Shown: positions 15,943 to 24,806 of the stretch, in pieces
Numbering within the stretch: position 1 is the stretch's first letter
Layout: each line of letters begins with the position of its first letter
NCBI GenBank assembly: GCA_017416485.1
Contig: JAFQCH010000020.1
Location: forward strand, 24,838-88,837
DNA length: 64,000 bases
Source of the DNA: Clostridia bacterium
GTDB taxonomy: Bacteria > Bacillota > Clostridia > Oscillospirales > Acutalibacteraceae
Reading direction: 5' to 3'
Notes under the pieces: model-generated
Databases searched by the model: none
Seen by the model: only the letters and a program-made list of their open reading frames with translations
Told to the model about the DNA's origin: nothing
Position numbers and translations under genes: made by a program

Positions 15943-16192
15943 GAATGCAAAATGCAAGAATGCAAAATGCAAAATTATCGGGTCGCTGTCGCTCCGATTA
16001 TAGAATATAAATAATTTACAAAAAATAAACAACAATATCATTGAACATTTGCAAAATGTTTTATGCAATATCCAAGGTGTTGAATCCGCACAATCCGATT
16101 ATATTATAGAAAATAAAACCTTGAATTTTGTTTTTTATAATGGCAATGCCATTCCTTTAATTTTGCATTTTGCATTTTCCATTTTGCATTTC
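15943..16192. mobile_element. MITE-like non-coding repeat with 35-base terminal inverted repeats
   Basis: A 250-base block between ddh and the next gene is bounded by imperfect inverted repeats built from GCAAAATGCA words (15943-15977 and 16158-16192). The interior has no ORF and is AT-rich. This shape fits a miniature inverted-repeat element. No target-site duplication is obvious and no transposase is present in the window. Confidence 0.55.
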
Positions 16193-16196
16193 TAAT

Positions 16197-16228
16197 AAAA
16201 GAGGGGCTGGTTGCAGCCCTTCTTTTTT
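16197..16228 (-). terminator. Terminator of the DUF6807-like gene
   Basis: GAGGGGCT pairs with AGCCCTTC (one wobble) across GGTTGC. On the minus strand the hairpin is followed by a CTCTTTTATT tail. It overlaps the last bases of the gene. Confidence 0.65.
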
Positions 16229-17033
16229 AATCAATGTATTTACTTTCATCAATGCTGTCTGTCCAGAACACGACCGTGAAATCATATTGCAGACTTTCGC
16301 TTGCGGGGATGGACAGACCACCCTTGAAGAACAGATTATTGGCAGCCATCAGGCCGTAGTCACGGATATGCCATGTGGTCGGAAATCTTTCGTTTGTGTT
16401 GCGGTCAAATGCGGCAATGCCGTAGGTTGTGCCGTTCAGAACTGCGGAATAATTGCACCACAGTGCTTCCTTACCCCAGCATTCACCCTCTTTGATGCCG
16501 CCGTTGGAATTGGTGAATGTTCCGCCGTTGTCGGCACGCATAAAATCATTGACACGAATACCCAAAGGACCTGCTTCTTTGGTGGCACCGAATTCGATGG
16601 CACCGTAAGCGGCAGTGAAAATGACACGCACATCCACACGCACTCCGTTTTCGGTTTCGGAATAAGTCAGACGGCGGTTTTCGTTGATAACAGGTGTTCC
16701 GTCGGACTTTTTCCAGACATTATTGACGGCAACAACTGCCGTTTCGTCGTCGGAGATTTCGTCAATACCGTCAAAAACGATAACTCCTTTGTCGTCTTCA
16801 AATTCATTCCAGAAGTCCACACCGTTGACATCGCCGACACCGATGAACAAAGAACGCTGATGCGGATGTTCTTCATGGAAGGGTGCAAAACGGGTGAAGG
16901 ACACGCCGTCAGGTGCAAAGACGGGACCCATGAACGGTCTTTTATAGGTTGCGGAATAATCGCAGACGGTGAACAGATAATCATTGTGATATACTTCGAA
17001 AACATTTTCCTTGCTGACTACTTTAAAACTCAT
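16227..17033 (-). CDS. DUF6807-like (PmoA-related) protein
   Basis: The start is at ATG 17033, after AAAGGAGA, and overlaps the stop codon of the upstream TIM-barrel gene as ATGA. The 268-residue protein is mainly beta. Motifs include KRPFMGPVFAPDG, HEEHPHQRSLFIGVG and FTNSNGGIKEGECWG. The HPHQRS block with histidines is typical of DUF6807/PmoA proteins, beta-sandwich proteins found in carbohydrate utilisation loci of Bacteroidetes and Clostridia. No signal peptide is seen, so it is cytoplasmic. The biochemical role is unproven; partnership with the epimerase is strongly suggested by translational coupling. Confidence 0.75.
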   Translation of the reverse strand: MSFKVVSKENVFEVYHNDYLFTVCDYSATYKRPFMGPVFAPDGVSFTRFAPFHEEHPHQRSLFIGVGDVNGVDFWNEFEDDKGVIVFDGIDEISDDETAVVAVNNVWKKSDGTPVINENRRLTYSETENGVRVDVRVIFTAAYGAIEFGATKEAGPLGIRVNDFMRADNGGTFTNSNGGIKEGECWGKEALWCNYSAVLNGTTYGIAAFDRNTNERFPTTWHIRDYGLMAANNLFFKGGLSIPASESLQYDFTVVFWTDSIDESKYID

Positions 17034-17851
17034 ACAACATTCTCCTTTAAAAATGCAAGGCCTGCGGACATATCGGCAATAAAATCGCTGTAACCGCATT
17101 CGATGGTCATATCGCCGTTGTAGCCGATTTCTTTGAGCACTTCGCCGACCTTTTTCAGATATTCACCGCCGTGGAAACCGGGACGAAGTCTGCCGGGAGC
17201 TTCAGACACATGCATGTGGTTGATGTAAGGCAGGGCTTCTTTAAGGATAGTCGGGTCTTCGTTGCCGACTGCCATGTGGAATGCGTCGGGTGTGATACGC
17301 AAAAACGGATGCTCAAATTCACGGGCAAGTTCAATTGCCTGCGACACAAAATTGACCTGATTGGTTTCGGTCATTTGCAAGGGTTCAATACATGTGTAAA
17401 TGCCGTATTGCGAGCCGACATCGGCACAGTAAAGCAGAAAATCTTTATAGTATTTTCTGCCCTCGGCTTCGCTCATTCCTCCGGGATAACTGCGGGCACT
17501 GCCCGAGCCGAACACAAGTGCCTTGATGCCGACGGTGTGCAGATTTTTAAAAGTCTTGTCGGCATGGGCTCTTGCTTCTTCGTGATCCGCACAAACACGG
17601 ATATGACCGGGCAGAAAGCAGTTGATATATTCAATTCCGAAATCACCGGACCTGACCATTTCAGCCAAAGCGAGCAGCTCGTTTTCTTTTAAATCATTCA
17701 CAGAGCCCGAAGTGGCTTCAACATAGTCAAAACCCATGTTGAGAATATTCTTGTAGCCGTCCGTCAGCACTGTAAAAAGCTGATCTGCATGGACGGTGTT
17801 TTTGAATTCCGGCATAAATGTATTGGGAGACAAACAACAACCGATTCTCAT
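17030..17851 (-). CDS. Sugar phosphate isomerase/epimerase (xylose isomerase-like TIM barrel)
   Basis: The start is ATG 17851, with AAAGGAGG upstream; the frame continues another 107 codons without a site. The 273-residue protein has the AP-endonuclease-2/xylose-isomerase fold signatures: MRIGCCLSPN, GFDYVEATSG, ALVFGSGSARSYPGG, CIEPLQMTETNQV, ITPDAFHMAVGNED and NHMHVSEAPGRLRPG, ending with MTIECGYSDF. The glutamate, aspartate and histidine residues fit a metal-dependent keto-sugar epimerase or isomerase. It is the first gene of a two-gene operon with the DUF6807-like protein. The substrate cannot be read from sequence. Confidence 0.88.
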   Translation of the reverse strand: MRIGCCLSPNTFMPEFKNTVHADQLFTVLTDGYKNILNMGFDYVEATSGSVNDLKENELLALAEMVRSGDFGIEYINCFLPGHIRVCADHEEARAHADKTFKNLHTVGIKALVFGSGSARSYPGGMSEAEGRKYYKDFLLYCADVGSQYGIYTCIEPLQMTETNQVNFVSQAIELAREFEHPFLRITPDAFHMAVGNEDPTILKEALPYINHMHVSEAPGRLRPGFHGGEYLKKVGEVLKEIGYNGDMTIECGYSDFIADMSAGLAFLKENVV

Positions 17852-17873
17852 GTTAACCCCCTCCTTTGTTTCA

Positions 17874-17902
17874 ATAATACTAAACTGTGTTTTCGTTGTC
17901 AA
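17874..17902 (-). promoter_or_regulatory. Promoter of the epimerase operon
   Basis: TTGACA and TATTAT are 17 bases apart on the minus strand, 22 bases before the start. Divergent from the next promoter. Confidence 0.75.
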
Positions 17903-17923
17903 TAAAAAGCAAATATTTTTATA

Positions 17924-17952
17924 TCGACAAATTGAAAGTGGTATGTTACAAT
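17924..17952 (+). promoter_or_regulatory. Promoter of the phosphodiester glycosidase gene
   Basis: TCGACA and TACAAT are 17 bases apart, 25 bases before the start codon. It is back to back with the epimerase promoter, so one regulator could serve both. Confidence 0.5.
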
Positions 17953-17977
17953 AAATAAAAAAACGGGAGTTGGAGTT

Positions 17978-19111
17978 ATGTTTGATGAACTGAAAAAGAA
18001 TGCAACCGCATATGATGCAGGCGAAATCGTTGATATCCGTTATCTGCGTTGCGGTGATAAAATCAAAATCGTTTTCCGTTTTGAATATCCCTGTTTCAAC
18101 GTAAAACTGCACATCGGGGATGCCGTTTACGAAGACGGTTTCAATGACAAAGAGCCCTATGATGTGCTGACACACTTTTTCTTTATTCCCGAACCCAAAG
18201 CGGATGAAACACTATGCTTGACACTGTGGGATGACACCATGGACGGCGATTGCTATTACCATGAATTCCGATTCGGCACACCCGACTATATGGACGAAAA
18301 AGCGTTGTTCAACGAATATGACAACGGACTGACGCAAGCCGAACGCGAAGAAAAGGAAGTCTGCGACGGGGTTTTGTATCGTCATATTCTTTATCATGAT
18401 AAAAACGGCGCCCCCGTGCACACATTCTGGCTGGCTGTGGACACCAAAAAGGCAAGCCTTGCCATCGGTACACCCAACGACGGCTTGCAGGCAAAGGATA
18501 TCCGTGCCACCGTACCTGCCATGATCGATGCCGCGGTTGCCAACGGTAAAAATGTAGTGGCGGCAGTCAACGCAGACTTTTTCGATATGTTCGGCGACGG
18601 CAGTCCCTCGGGTCTTTGCGTGAAAGACGGCAACTGCATTGCCAATGCAGACAGCAAACGCGCCTTTATCGGCATCAAAAAAGACGGAACCCCCGTGCTT
18701 ACCACATTGGCTGACGAACCCGCATTGCTTGATGACCTGCAACAGGCGGCGGCAGGCTTGCAGATGATTCTGAAAGACGGAAAATTCTTTGAATGGGGTC
18801 CGCTGGAACCCTTTGCATTCACAAGGCATCCGCGCACTGCGGCGGGGCTTTGCGAAGACGGAACGGTTTTACTGCTTGTTGTTGACGGCAGAATTCCAGA
18901 TTATTCCAACGGCGCAAGCCTTGTGGATTTAGGGCTTTTGATGCAAAAGCAAGGCGCAAAAAGAGCCGTCAACCTCGACGGCGGCGGCTCCTCGGTTTGC
19001 TACACGAAAGAAAACGGAGAATTTGTGCTGCACTCCAACCCGGCTGACCTTGTGCGCCCGAATGACAAGATCATCCGCGAAGAATTCAACTGCATTCTCG
19101 TAACAAAATAA
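17978..19111 (+). CDS. Phosphodiester glycosidase family protein (NAGPA domain)
   Basis: The 377-residue protein has no signal peptide. Residues 1-140 form an unassigned beta-rich N-terminal domain. Residues about 150-377 are a NAGPA domain (PF09992), with NADFFDMFGDGSPSGL, RTAAGLCEDGTVLLLVVDGR and the signature NLDGGGSS. The human homologue uncovers mannose-6-phosphate by removing GlcNAc from a phosphodiester. Bacterial members act on exopolysaccharide or phosphodiester-linked sugars. It faces the Gfo/Idh gene convergently with only two bases between the stop codons. The lack of a signal sequence suggests an intracellular substrate, which is unusual for the family. Confidence 0.85.
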   Translation: MFDELKKNATAYDAGEIVDIRYLRCGDKIKIVFRFEYPCFNVKLHIGDAVYEDGFNDKEPYDVLTHFFFIPEPKADETLCLTLWDDTMDGDCYYHEFRFGTPDYMDEKALFNEYDNGLTQAEREEKEVCDGVLYRHILYHDKNGAPVHTFWLAVDTKKASLAIGTPNDGLQAKDIRATVPAMIDAAVANGKNVVAAVNADFFDMFGDGSPSGLCVKDGNCIANADSKRAFIGIKKDGTPVLTTLADEPALLDDLQQAAAGLQMILKDGKFFEWGPLEPFAFTRHPRTAAGLCEDGTVLLLVVDGRIPDYSNGASLVDLGLLMQKQGAKRAVNLDGGGSSVCYTKENGEFVLHSNPADLVRPNDKIIREEFNCILVTK

Positions 19112-19113
19112 CT

Positions 19114-20166
19114 TTATAACAAGAACAAAGACGGGTCTTCGGGACTCACACGGCTGCCCCTGACGGAGGATTGACAGCAAGCGAGCACGATTCGCAGTGC
19201 ATCGTGCGCTTCTCTCGCCGTACACAGGGGCGGCCGTTTTCCGTTCAGGAATTCGGCAAGCGGTTTTGCCTGTGCGCAAAGGCGTTCCCACTGTGCACCT
19301 GCTACGGGCAGGTCGGAATCATGCCATTTTTTGTCTTCGTTTTTATACCAACGCAAGGCAGGATGTATGCCGTCATGGGTACTGCAAGCGGGGGCATCGC
19401 CGCCGTAATGCTGCATGGCACCGTCCTCAAAATAGGCTTCGGTGGTGATTTCAGCGGCAGAGCAGACCGCACTGAAAGACACCTCGCACAACAAACCGCT
19501 GTCATACCGCATGACTGCAACAGCAGTATCGTTTTTAATGAAGTTGCGTCTTGCGGTGGAGATTTCGCAGCTGACATAGCGGGGCATGCCGAACAGCCAC
19601 AGAATCAGATCCACGGGATGTGCGGCATCGTCTGCAAAAATATCGCGATTGAGGGCAGGGTCGACATGCCAAGAATTTTCAAAATTGCCCCAAAGATGCG
19701 AAGACAGACCGTGGCGGCGGCGGAAATAAAAGCATTTTCCCATTTCGCCGCTGTCGATTTTTTCTTTCATTTCAATATTAACGGGGTCGCAACGCATCTG
19801 GAATGCGGCGGTGAAATCAACGCCGTTTGCTTCGACCGCTTTGACGATTTTTTCGGAATCACGCAATTTCACTGCCATGGGTTTATAAAGAATGATTTTC
19901 TTTTTGGCTTCGGCGGCTTGGACGGCAAGCTCGCAGTGGTAGGCGGTTTCTGCACAGATAAGCACTGCTTTTATATCGGTATCGGACAAAATTTCTTCCA
20001 AAGAAAGCATTTTCAGTCCGTATTTTTCGCAGTTTTCCTTTTGACTTTCTTCATTTCTGTCCCAACCTGCAACGGCTTTGACCTCATATTCGGGGTGTTC
20101 TGCCCACTGCGAAAGCAGGGCATGCACATGGCCGTGTGCAAATCCGAGAACGGCAAGTGAAATCAT
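19114..20166 (-). CDS. Gfo/Idh/MocA-family oxidoreductase
   Basis: The 350-residue protein starts after GGAGG. Its Rossmann start is atypical: LAVLGFAHGHVHALL (residues 4-18) replaces the usual GxGxxG with GFAHGH, a form seen in a Gfo/Idh subgroup. ILYKPMAVKL near residue 93 holds the catalytic lysine, with Y in place of the common E. The C-terminal dehydrogenase fold includes DDAAHPVDLILWLFGMPRYV. The His-rich N-terminus may change cofactor handling. It is divergent from the GPH transporter gene with 150 bases between starts, so the two may be co-regulated. Confidence 0.85.
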   Translation of the reverse strand: MISLAVLGFAHGHVHALLSQWAEHPEYEVKAVAGWDRNEESQKENCEKYGLKMLSLEEILSDTDIKAVLICAETAYHCELAVQAAEAKKKIILYKPMAVKLRDSEKIVKAVEANGVDFTAAFQMRCDPVNIEMKEKIDSGEMGKCFYFRRRHGLSSHLWGNFENSWHVDPALNRDIFADDAAHPVDLILWLFGMPRYVSCEISTARRNFIKNDTAVAVMRYDSGLLCEVSFSAVCSAAEITTEAYFEDGAMQHYGGDAPACSTHDGIHPALRWYKNEDKKWHDSDLPVAGAQWERLCAQAKPLAEFLNGKRPPLCTAREAHDALRIVLACCQSSVRGSRVSPEDPSLFLL

Positions 20167-20238
20167 AAAATATTCCTCCGTAAAAGAATTTCTTATACAC
20201 TATTTACAATTTAACACAAATAAATTCTGTTTGCAATG

Positions 20239-20267
20239 TTGAATTTGTTAAAAGTGTATGGTATAAT
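20239..20267 (+). promoter_or_regulatory. Promoter of the GPH transporter-LRR operon
   Basis: TTGAAT and TATAAT are 17 bases apart, 49 bases before the start codon. Confidence 0.75.
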
Positions 20268-20316
20268 GAAACAGATTAACGGTAGTTTTACCGCAAAGAA
20301 AAGGAGTGTGAACGAT

Positions 20317-22083
20317 ATGAGTGACAAGACCGCAGGCATTGTCGGTAAGGTCAAGTCATTGGCAACTGAGTTCAAAACACATTGGGACACCCCTGCCGAA
20401 GGAAAATATGTTCCTTACAAAGAATACAAGGACATTTTCTTTGCCGTCGGCAGCAACTACGCAGGCATGAAGGTGCTGGAATACATAGGCTTCTGGTCTT
20501 CCTGTTTCCTGATCATGCACCACTACAACCTGCCATACCTCACATTCTCCATCATCGGTATCATCAACATGCCTTTGGGCTATGTTTCGGCACTGATCTG
20601 GTGGTTTGTGTGCGACAACCTCGGATTTTTACCGAAAAAGACATCACGGATTCTGTATACCGTTTACGGCTTGATGGCGGCATTCGGTATATCGTGCATT
20701 TTGTTTGACTATTCAACGCTGTTTGACCCGACAAGCAAGTTCATCATTTACCTCAACGGTCTTGAGGGCATGAATGCGACAGCCTGTTTTAAGGTTTTCG
20801 GCACGCATTTTCTGTACACCGGTTGGGTCGGCATGCGCAATATGTTCTGGCGCAAAAAGCTCATCCCGAAATACGGCAGATACAAATATTCCCTTTACAG
20901 CGATGTCATTCCCAAGGTCATCATGGTTATTCTCATCGGCTGGCTTCCCGTTTACAACATTCCCGATGTCACAACCCGTGTGTGGGTTGCAAACCTTATG
21001 TTTGCGTGCTATAACGTATTCGGCTTCGGTGACTGCCTTGGTGCTTGTGTCAACAACATCAGCCCCAACCTGCAGGAAAGAATCTGGATCAGAAGCTATC
21101 CGTTGAAGCTCTCCCACATCTTCCACTCCATTCTTGCCATCATTCTGCCCGTTATCATCGGCATGCTTCGTTACGACTGGGCAGACATCAACCTGTATCG
21201 CTATGTAATCCCCATTTATTTCATCATTTGTGCCACAATCACCATGTGCCTTGCCGGCAGAATCAAGGAAAGAATTCCCCAACCGCCGCTTGAAAAGAAG
21301 GTGCAGATCAAATTCTGGGACGGTCTGTTCGGTGTTCTTAAGAACAAATATCTGCTTATTAACAACATTGTCGGTCTGATTGACTCACTCGGCAACGGTA
21401 TGCTTCCCTTTGTTACCATTCTTTACTTCTACACATTCCGCTTAAGCGGCCTGCCTTACAGCCTGATCGTGGCACTCGTTTCGTTTGCGGGAACACCGCC
21501 CGATCTGTGCGCACCGTTTTTCCTCAAGAGATTCTCTTACAAGCAGATCATGATTTTCTATCAGGTTTCGCGTGCACTCGGCAATGCCGCCATCGCCGCC
21601 GCCATCTGGTTCTGCGGTGAAAATCTGATGCTTTGCGGCACCATCTGTATTGCGGTTCTGTTCTTCATGGAAATGACTTCCACCATTCCCAAGACCGCAG
21701 GTCATGACATGGGCGTGCGAATCGGTGACTATCAGATGTACTTAACGGGTGAAAGACTTGAAAGCTATGCCGGTATTTTCGGTTGGTTCACAGGTCCCGT
21801 CACGTCTTTTGTGGGCATGATTATCCCGCTGCTTCTGCTCAGATTCGGCTTCAACAGCAACTGGGACGTTCTGTTTGTGGATGCAGCAAGAAGAAATATC
21901 ATTGCCGTACCGCTTCTTGTTGACGTTGTCGGCTTTGCACTGATGACCATTCCCTACCTGTTCTGGGATTACGACAGTGTGAAACAGAACATGGTTATGG
22001 AAGTGCTCAAGCGCCGTGCGGAAGTGACCGCAAAGCAGGCGGAAGCCGAAGGTATTTCCACCGACGGCAGTTATCTCGGTTAA
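20317..22083 (+). CDS. GPH/MFS-type sugar transporter, divergent
   Basis: The start is at ATG 20317, after AAAGGAG; the longer frame from 20236 includes the promoter. The 588-residue protein has about twelve membrane helices, from GFWSSCFLIMHHYNLPY to VPLLVDVVGFALMTIPYLFW. GPH-like loops include KKLIPKYGRYKYSLYSD and KNKYLLINNIVGLIDSLG. It is longer than standard GPH symporters (about 450-500) because of a 50-residue cytoplasmic N-terminus and extended loops. GPH carriers move glycosides or uronides with sodium or protons. The substrate is unknown. The next gene, an LRR protein, follows 16 bases later. Confidence 0.75.
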   Translation: MSDKTAGIVGKVKSLATEFKTHWDTPAEGKYVPYKEYKDIFFAVGSNYAGMKVLEYIGFWSSCFLIMHHYNLPYLTFSIIGIINMPLGYVSALIWWFVCDNLGFLPKKTSRILYTVYGLMAAFGISCILFDYSTLFDPTSKFIIYLNGLEGMNATACFKVFGTHFLYTGWVGMRNMFWRKKLIPKYGRYKYSLYSDVIPKVIMVILIGWLPVYNIPDVTTRVWVANLMFACYNVFGFGDCLGACVNNISPNLQERIWIRSYPLKLSHIFHSILAIILPVIIGMLRYDWADINLYRYVIPIYFIICATITMCLAGRIKERIPQPPLEKKVQIKFWDGLFGVLKNKYLLINNIVGLIDSLGNGMLPFVTILYFYTFRLSGLPYSLIVALVSFAGTPPDLCAPFFLKRFSYKQIMIFYQVSRALGNAAIAAAIWFCGENLMLCGTICIAVLFFMEMTSTIPKTAGHDMGVRIGDYQMYLTGERLESYAGIFGWFTGPVTSFVGMIIPLLLLRFGFNSNWDVLFVDAARRNIIAVPLLVDVVGFALMTIPYLFWDYDSVKQNMVMEVLKRRAEVTAKQAEAEGISTDGSYLG

Positions 22084-22098
22084 GGGGGTGCAGACGCG

Positions 22099-23316
22099 AT
22101 GAGTAAGAAAGAAAAGAAAATGAACAACCCCAACGAACCCATTGTTCTGGACATTCCCGAGGAAGAAATCTGGACATACAGAGTGCCCGGTCTTGCCGCG
22201 CCGAGCATCGGAAAAAAACCGAAACACTACGGACTGAAAAAGGTGCTTCTTGCCCTTGTTATCATTGTGGCTGTTTCCTGTTCGTGCTATTTCAGTATCC
22301 GTACCGTGCAGAAGGATACACTTGAATATGAAACCCATTGGGACGGCGGCTTGATTCTTTCCAAGTTCAGCAACACGGGATTCATCACGGAACTCGATAT
22401 TGATTATCACCAGACCATTGAATATGATTCCGAAAATCCCGATGTAAACACGAATTTCAAATTCGTGAAAGACGAAACACAGCCCGTCACCACCATCCGT
22501 GAATATGCGTTCAACTGTGACGAAAAGCTGAAGGTCGTCAACATCGGCGCAACCGTTACGGAAATCGATGCAAAATCGTTCTATTCTTGTTGGGCGCTTG
22601 AAAGAATCGAAGTCGATGAAAACAACCCCAACTACTGCGACATTGACGGTGTGCTTTACAACAAGGATGTGACGGAGATCATCTGCTATCCGACCAACCA
22701 CGACTACTATTTAAGCAACAAATACGGCTACAGCCAGTATGACGAAAACAACAACTGGCACGAACCCGAGGGTGAAGAATACGATGCCTACAAACTTGCA
22801 GTTTGCAACTATGTTCTTCCTTCCACCGTAACAAAGATCGGTGACCTTGCATTCAACTATGCGTTCATCAAGGAACTGTATGTTCCCGAAGGACTTAAGA
22901 GCATCGGCACACTCGGTCTGTTTGAAATGACTTCTCTGGAGCACATTTATTCTTACAAAACAGACAAAGAGGTTATGAACACCGCATTCACAAGCCGTGA
23001 AGACCTCGGCGAAGTGTATCTGTCACTGCCTGAAGGGCTTGAATACATCGGCTCGGATGCTTTCAGCTACAACCAGTCCATGACCTACATGTACATCCCC
23101 GACTCTGTTACACACATCGGACATCACGCATTCTGGGACACCTGCTTCAAACAGGACGGTGAACTGCACGCGGTAACGGAACTGAATGTTGCCCGCGACG
23201 AAGCGGCATTCAAGGATGTGGAAACAGGCGACCAGTGGCGACCTGTTTATGAATTCCTGCTGTTCTTCAAGAGCATACCTGTCAATTACGGAGCCGAAAG
23301 ACAGGCACTTAACTGA
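22099..23316 (+). CDS. Membrane-anchored leucine-rich repeat (BspA-like LRR_5) protein
   Basis: The start follows GGGGGTG. The 405-residue protein has a cytoplasmic N-terminus of about 45 residues. One transmembrane helix follows (KVLLALVIIVAVSCSCYFSI, about 47-66). The extracellular region holds BspA-type leucine-rich repeats, with recurring units such as ITTIREYAFNCDEKLKVVNI, VTKIGDLAFNYAFIKELYVP and LEYIGSDAFSYNQSMTYMYI. These repeats usually bind host or polysaccharide ligands and are mostly on surface proteins. Being encoded directly behind a transporter is unusual, and it may act as an accessory subunit or sugar-binding receptor. This is inference. Confidence 0.85.
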   Translation: MSKKEKKMNNPNEPIVLDIPEEEIWTYRVPGLAAPSIGKKPKHYGLKKVLLALVIIVAVSCSCYFSIRTVQKDTLEYETHWDGGLILSKFSNTGFITELDIDYHQTIEYDSENPDVNTNFKFVKDETQPVTTIREYAFNCDEKLKVVNIGATVTEIDAKSFYSCWALERIEVDENNPNYCDIDGVLYNKDVTEIICYPTNHDYYLSNKYGYSQYDENNNWHEPEGEEYDAYKLAVCNYVLPSTVTKIGDLAFNYAFIKELYVPEGLKSIGTLGLFEMTSLEHIYSYKTDKEVMNTAFTSREDLGEVYLSLPEGLEYIGSDAFSYNQSMTYMYIPDSVTHIGHHAFWDTCFKQDGELHAVTELNVARDEAAFKDVETGDQWRPVYEFLLFFKSIPVNYGAERQALN

Positions 23317-23330
23317 ATTTAAGCAAAATG

Positions 23331-23370
23331 AAAAAGCTTGCTGAACCTGAACGGTTGGCAAGCTTTTTTA
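23331..23370 (+). terminator. Terminator of the transporter-LRR operon
   Basis: AAAAAGCTTGC pairs with GCAAGCTTTTT and is followed by more Ts, 14 bases after the LRR stop. Confidence 0.85.
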
Positions 23371-23473
23371 ATATAAACAAAAGTCACTGAAAACAAGCTC
23401 ATTATTATATTTAAGAAACTAACAAAAATCAGACAAAAATGATAATATCAAGTCAACGCAAATAAACTATTGT

Positions 23474-24781
23474 TTAATTAAATTTTTTATCTTTTATTGC
23501 CCATACTAAAACTAAAATAACAGCAAAACATACAAAAACAAGGAAACTTATGATAAAAGGGATGCCAAATTCATCTTCTATAACTGGTAATGTCTGTATA
23601 CAACCTATAGCAGTGAGGAAAAACAACAAAATATTCAAAAAGCGTGAATTTGTTCCATTTTTTCTCTCATTTGAAATTTGCAATATATTGATAATGTGTT
23701 CAATATTTTCCTCATACCTTTTAAACGATTTTGTATCTTTAATCGAATCAATAAGATTATAAGTTATTGCTGGCACTTGACTTGGAAAAAACAAGCTTTC
23801 GATGTATACTTGATGTCCTGTTATTTCTTTTAATTTATAATTCATTTTGCAGTTATATATCATTTCTAACAATATTATCATTTTCAATGATTCAAGAACT
23901 AAACAATCAATCAACACATCTTTATAGGACGCTTTTACATAAACAACAGTAACTGCTATTGACTCAATAGTATAATAGCTAAATACATCTGTTGTGCTTA
24001 TATTACTCAATTCAAGTTCAGGAATTTTTACATTTAGCACTTCTTGAATATATTGAGCCGGATTGCTCATTGCATCCGTTACAACAAACATATTATGCAC
24101 AAAAACAAGGCTGTCTTTATCTATTATTCCTTTTGTTGTTTGATTTAAAAAACCAAAAACATTATCAGAAATAACATCTGAAATCTTTCTGTTGTCTTTG
24201 GCAAAATCAGTTCCATCAAAAAATGAAATACAGTCAACAGGAACACTGCCAAAATTACAAATCCCTTTACAAACCTCATTCTTATTTAAAGGAACCCCTG
24301 TTTCATAATCAACAAGTTCAAAACAAACTATTAGAATCCCATTTAGAATAAAAGCAATAGAATCAACTTGGTATTTTTTTGAAGAAATTTTCACAAGAAA
24401 GCTTTCCATATTGAAACACAACGGCATCCTAACCAATTGATTATCAAATAAAGTCTTCGTTGCATTTTGAAGTTTCAAAAGCAAAAACATATCATTCAAA
24501 TAATCTTCATCTTCAGGGATCTGATCTTTAAAGTTGTACTTTGTTTTCTTTTTTATAGCATCATATTGACTATCATATTTTATTTTACTATTTGGGGTAA
24601 TATAATACGAATTTGTCAAAAAGCCTTGTATATGAAATTTTTTAAGAAATACTTGTATTTTCGCATCGTTGTTCGTTTGCAATCTTTTTCGTTTATAATT
24701 GCAAACTCTATAGGCTGCCATAAAATTTACACAATCATTGTATTCTTCTTGTGCAGCAGCCTGTTCAATTGTTTTTTTCAC
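23474..24781 (-). CDS. Membrane-anchored protein with degenerate HsdR-N-like nuclease core
   Basis: The best start is GTG 24781, with GAGGTG six bases upstream; an ATG eight codons earlier (24805) has no site. This gives 435 residues. Numbered from that ATG, VDSIAFILNGILIVCFELV (D148, N155-G156, E163) matches the HsdR N-terminal nuclease core, normally D...NG...ExK. Here the lysine is replaced by V165, so it is probably not catalytic. The C-terminus has two membrane helices (about 385-405 and 415-437) with a short charged tail. The gene is clearly AT-rich compared with the region and follows the restriction enzyme by 25 bases. It is probably an accessory or effector of that system. No named family was recognised. 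Confidence 0.65.
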   Translation of the reverse strand: MKKTIEQAAAQEEYNDCVNFMAAYRVCNYKRKRLQTNNDAKIQVFLKKFHIQGFLTNSYYITPNSKIKYDSQYDAIKKKTKYNFKDQIPEDEDYLNDMFLLLKLQNATKTLFDNQLVRMPLCFNMESFLVKISSKKYQVDSIAFILNGILIVCFELVDYETGVPLNKNEVCKGICNFGSVPVDCISFFDGTDFAKDNRKISDVISDNVFGFLNQTTKGIIDKDSLVFVHNMFVVTDAMSNPAQYIQEVLNVKIPELELSNISTTDVFSYYTIESIAVTVVYVKASYKDVLIDCLVLESLKMIILLEMIYNCKMNYKLKEITGHQVYIESLFFPSQVPAITYNLIDSIKDTKSFKRYEENIEHIINILQISNERKNGTNSRFLNILLFFLTAIGCIQTLPVIEDEFGIPFIISFLVFVCFAVILVLVWAIKDKKFN

Positions 24782-24806
24782 AAAGTTCACCTCAACAACA
24801 ATCATT

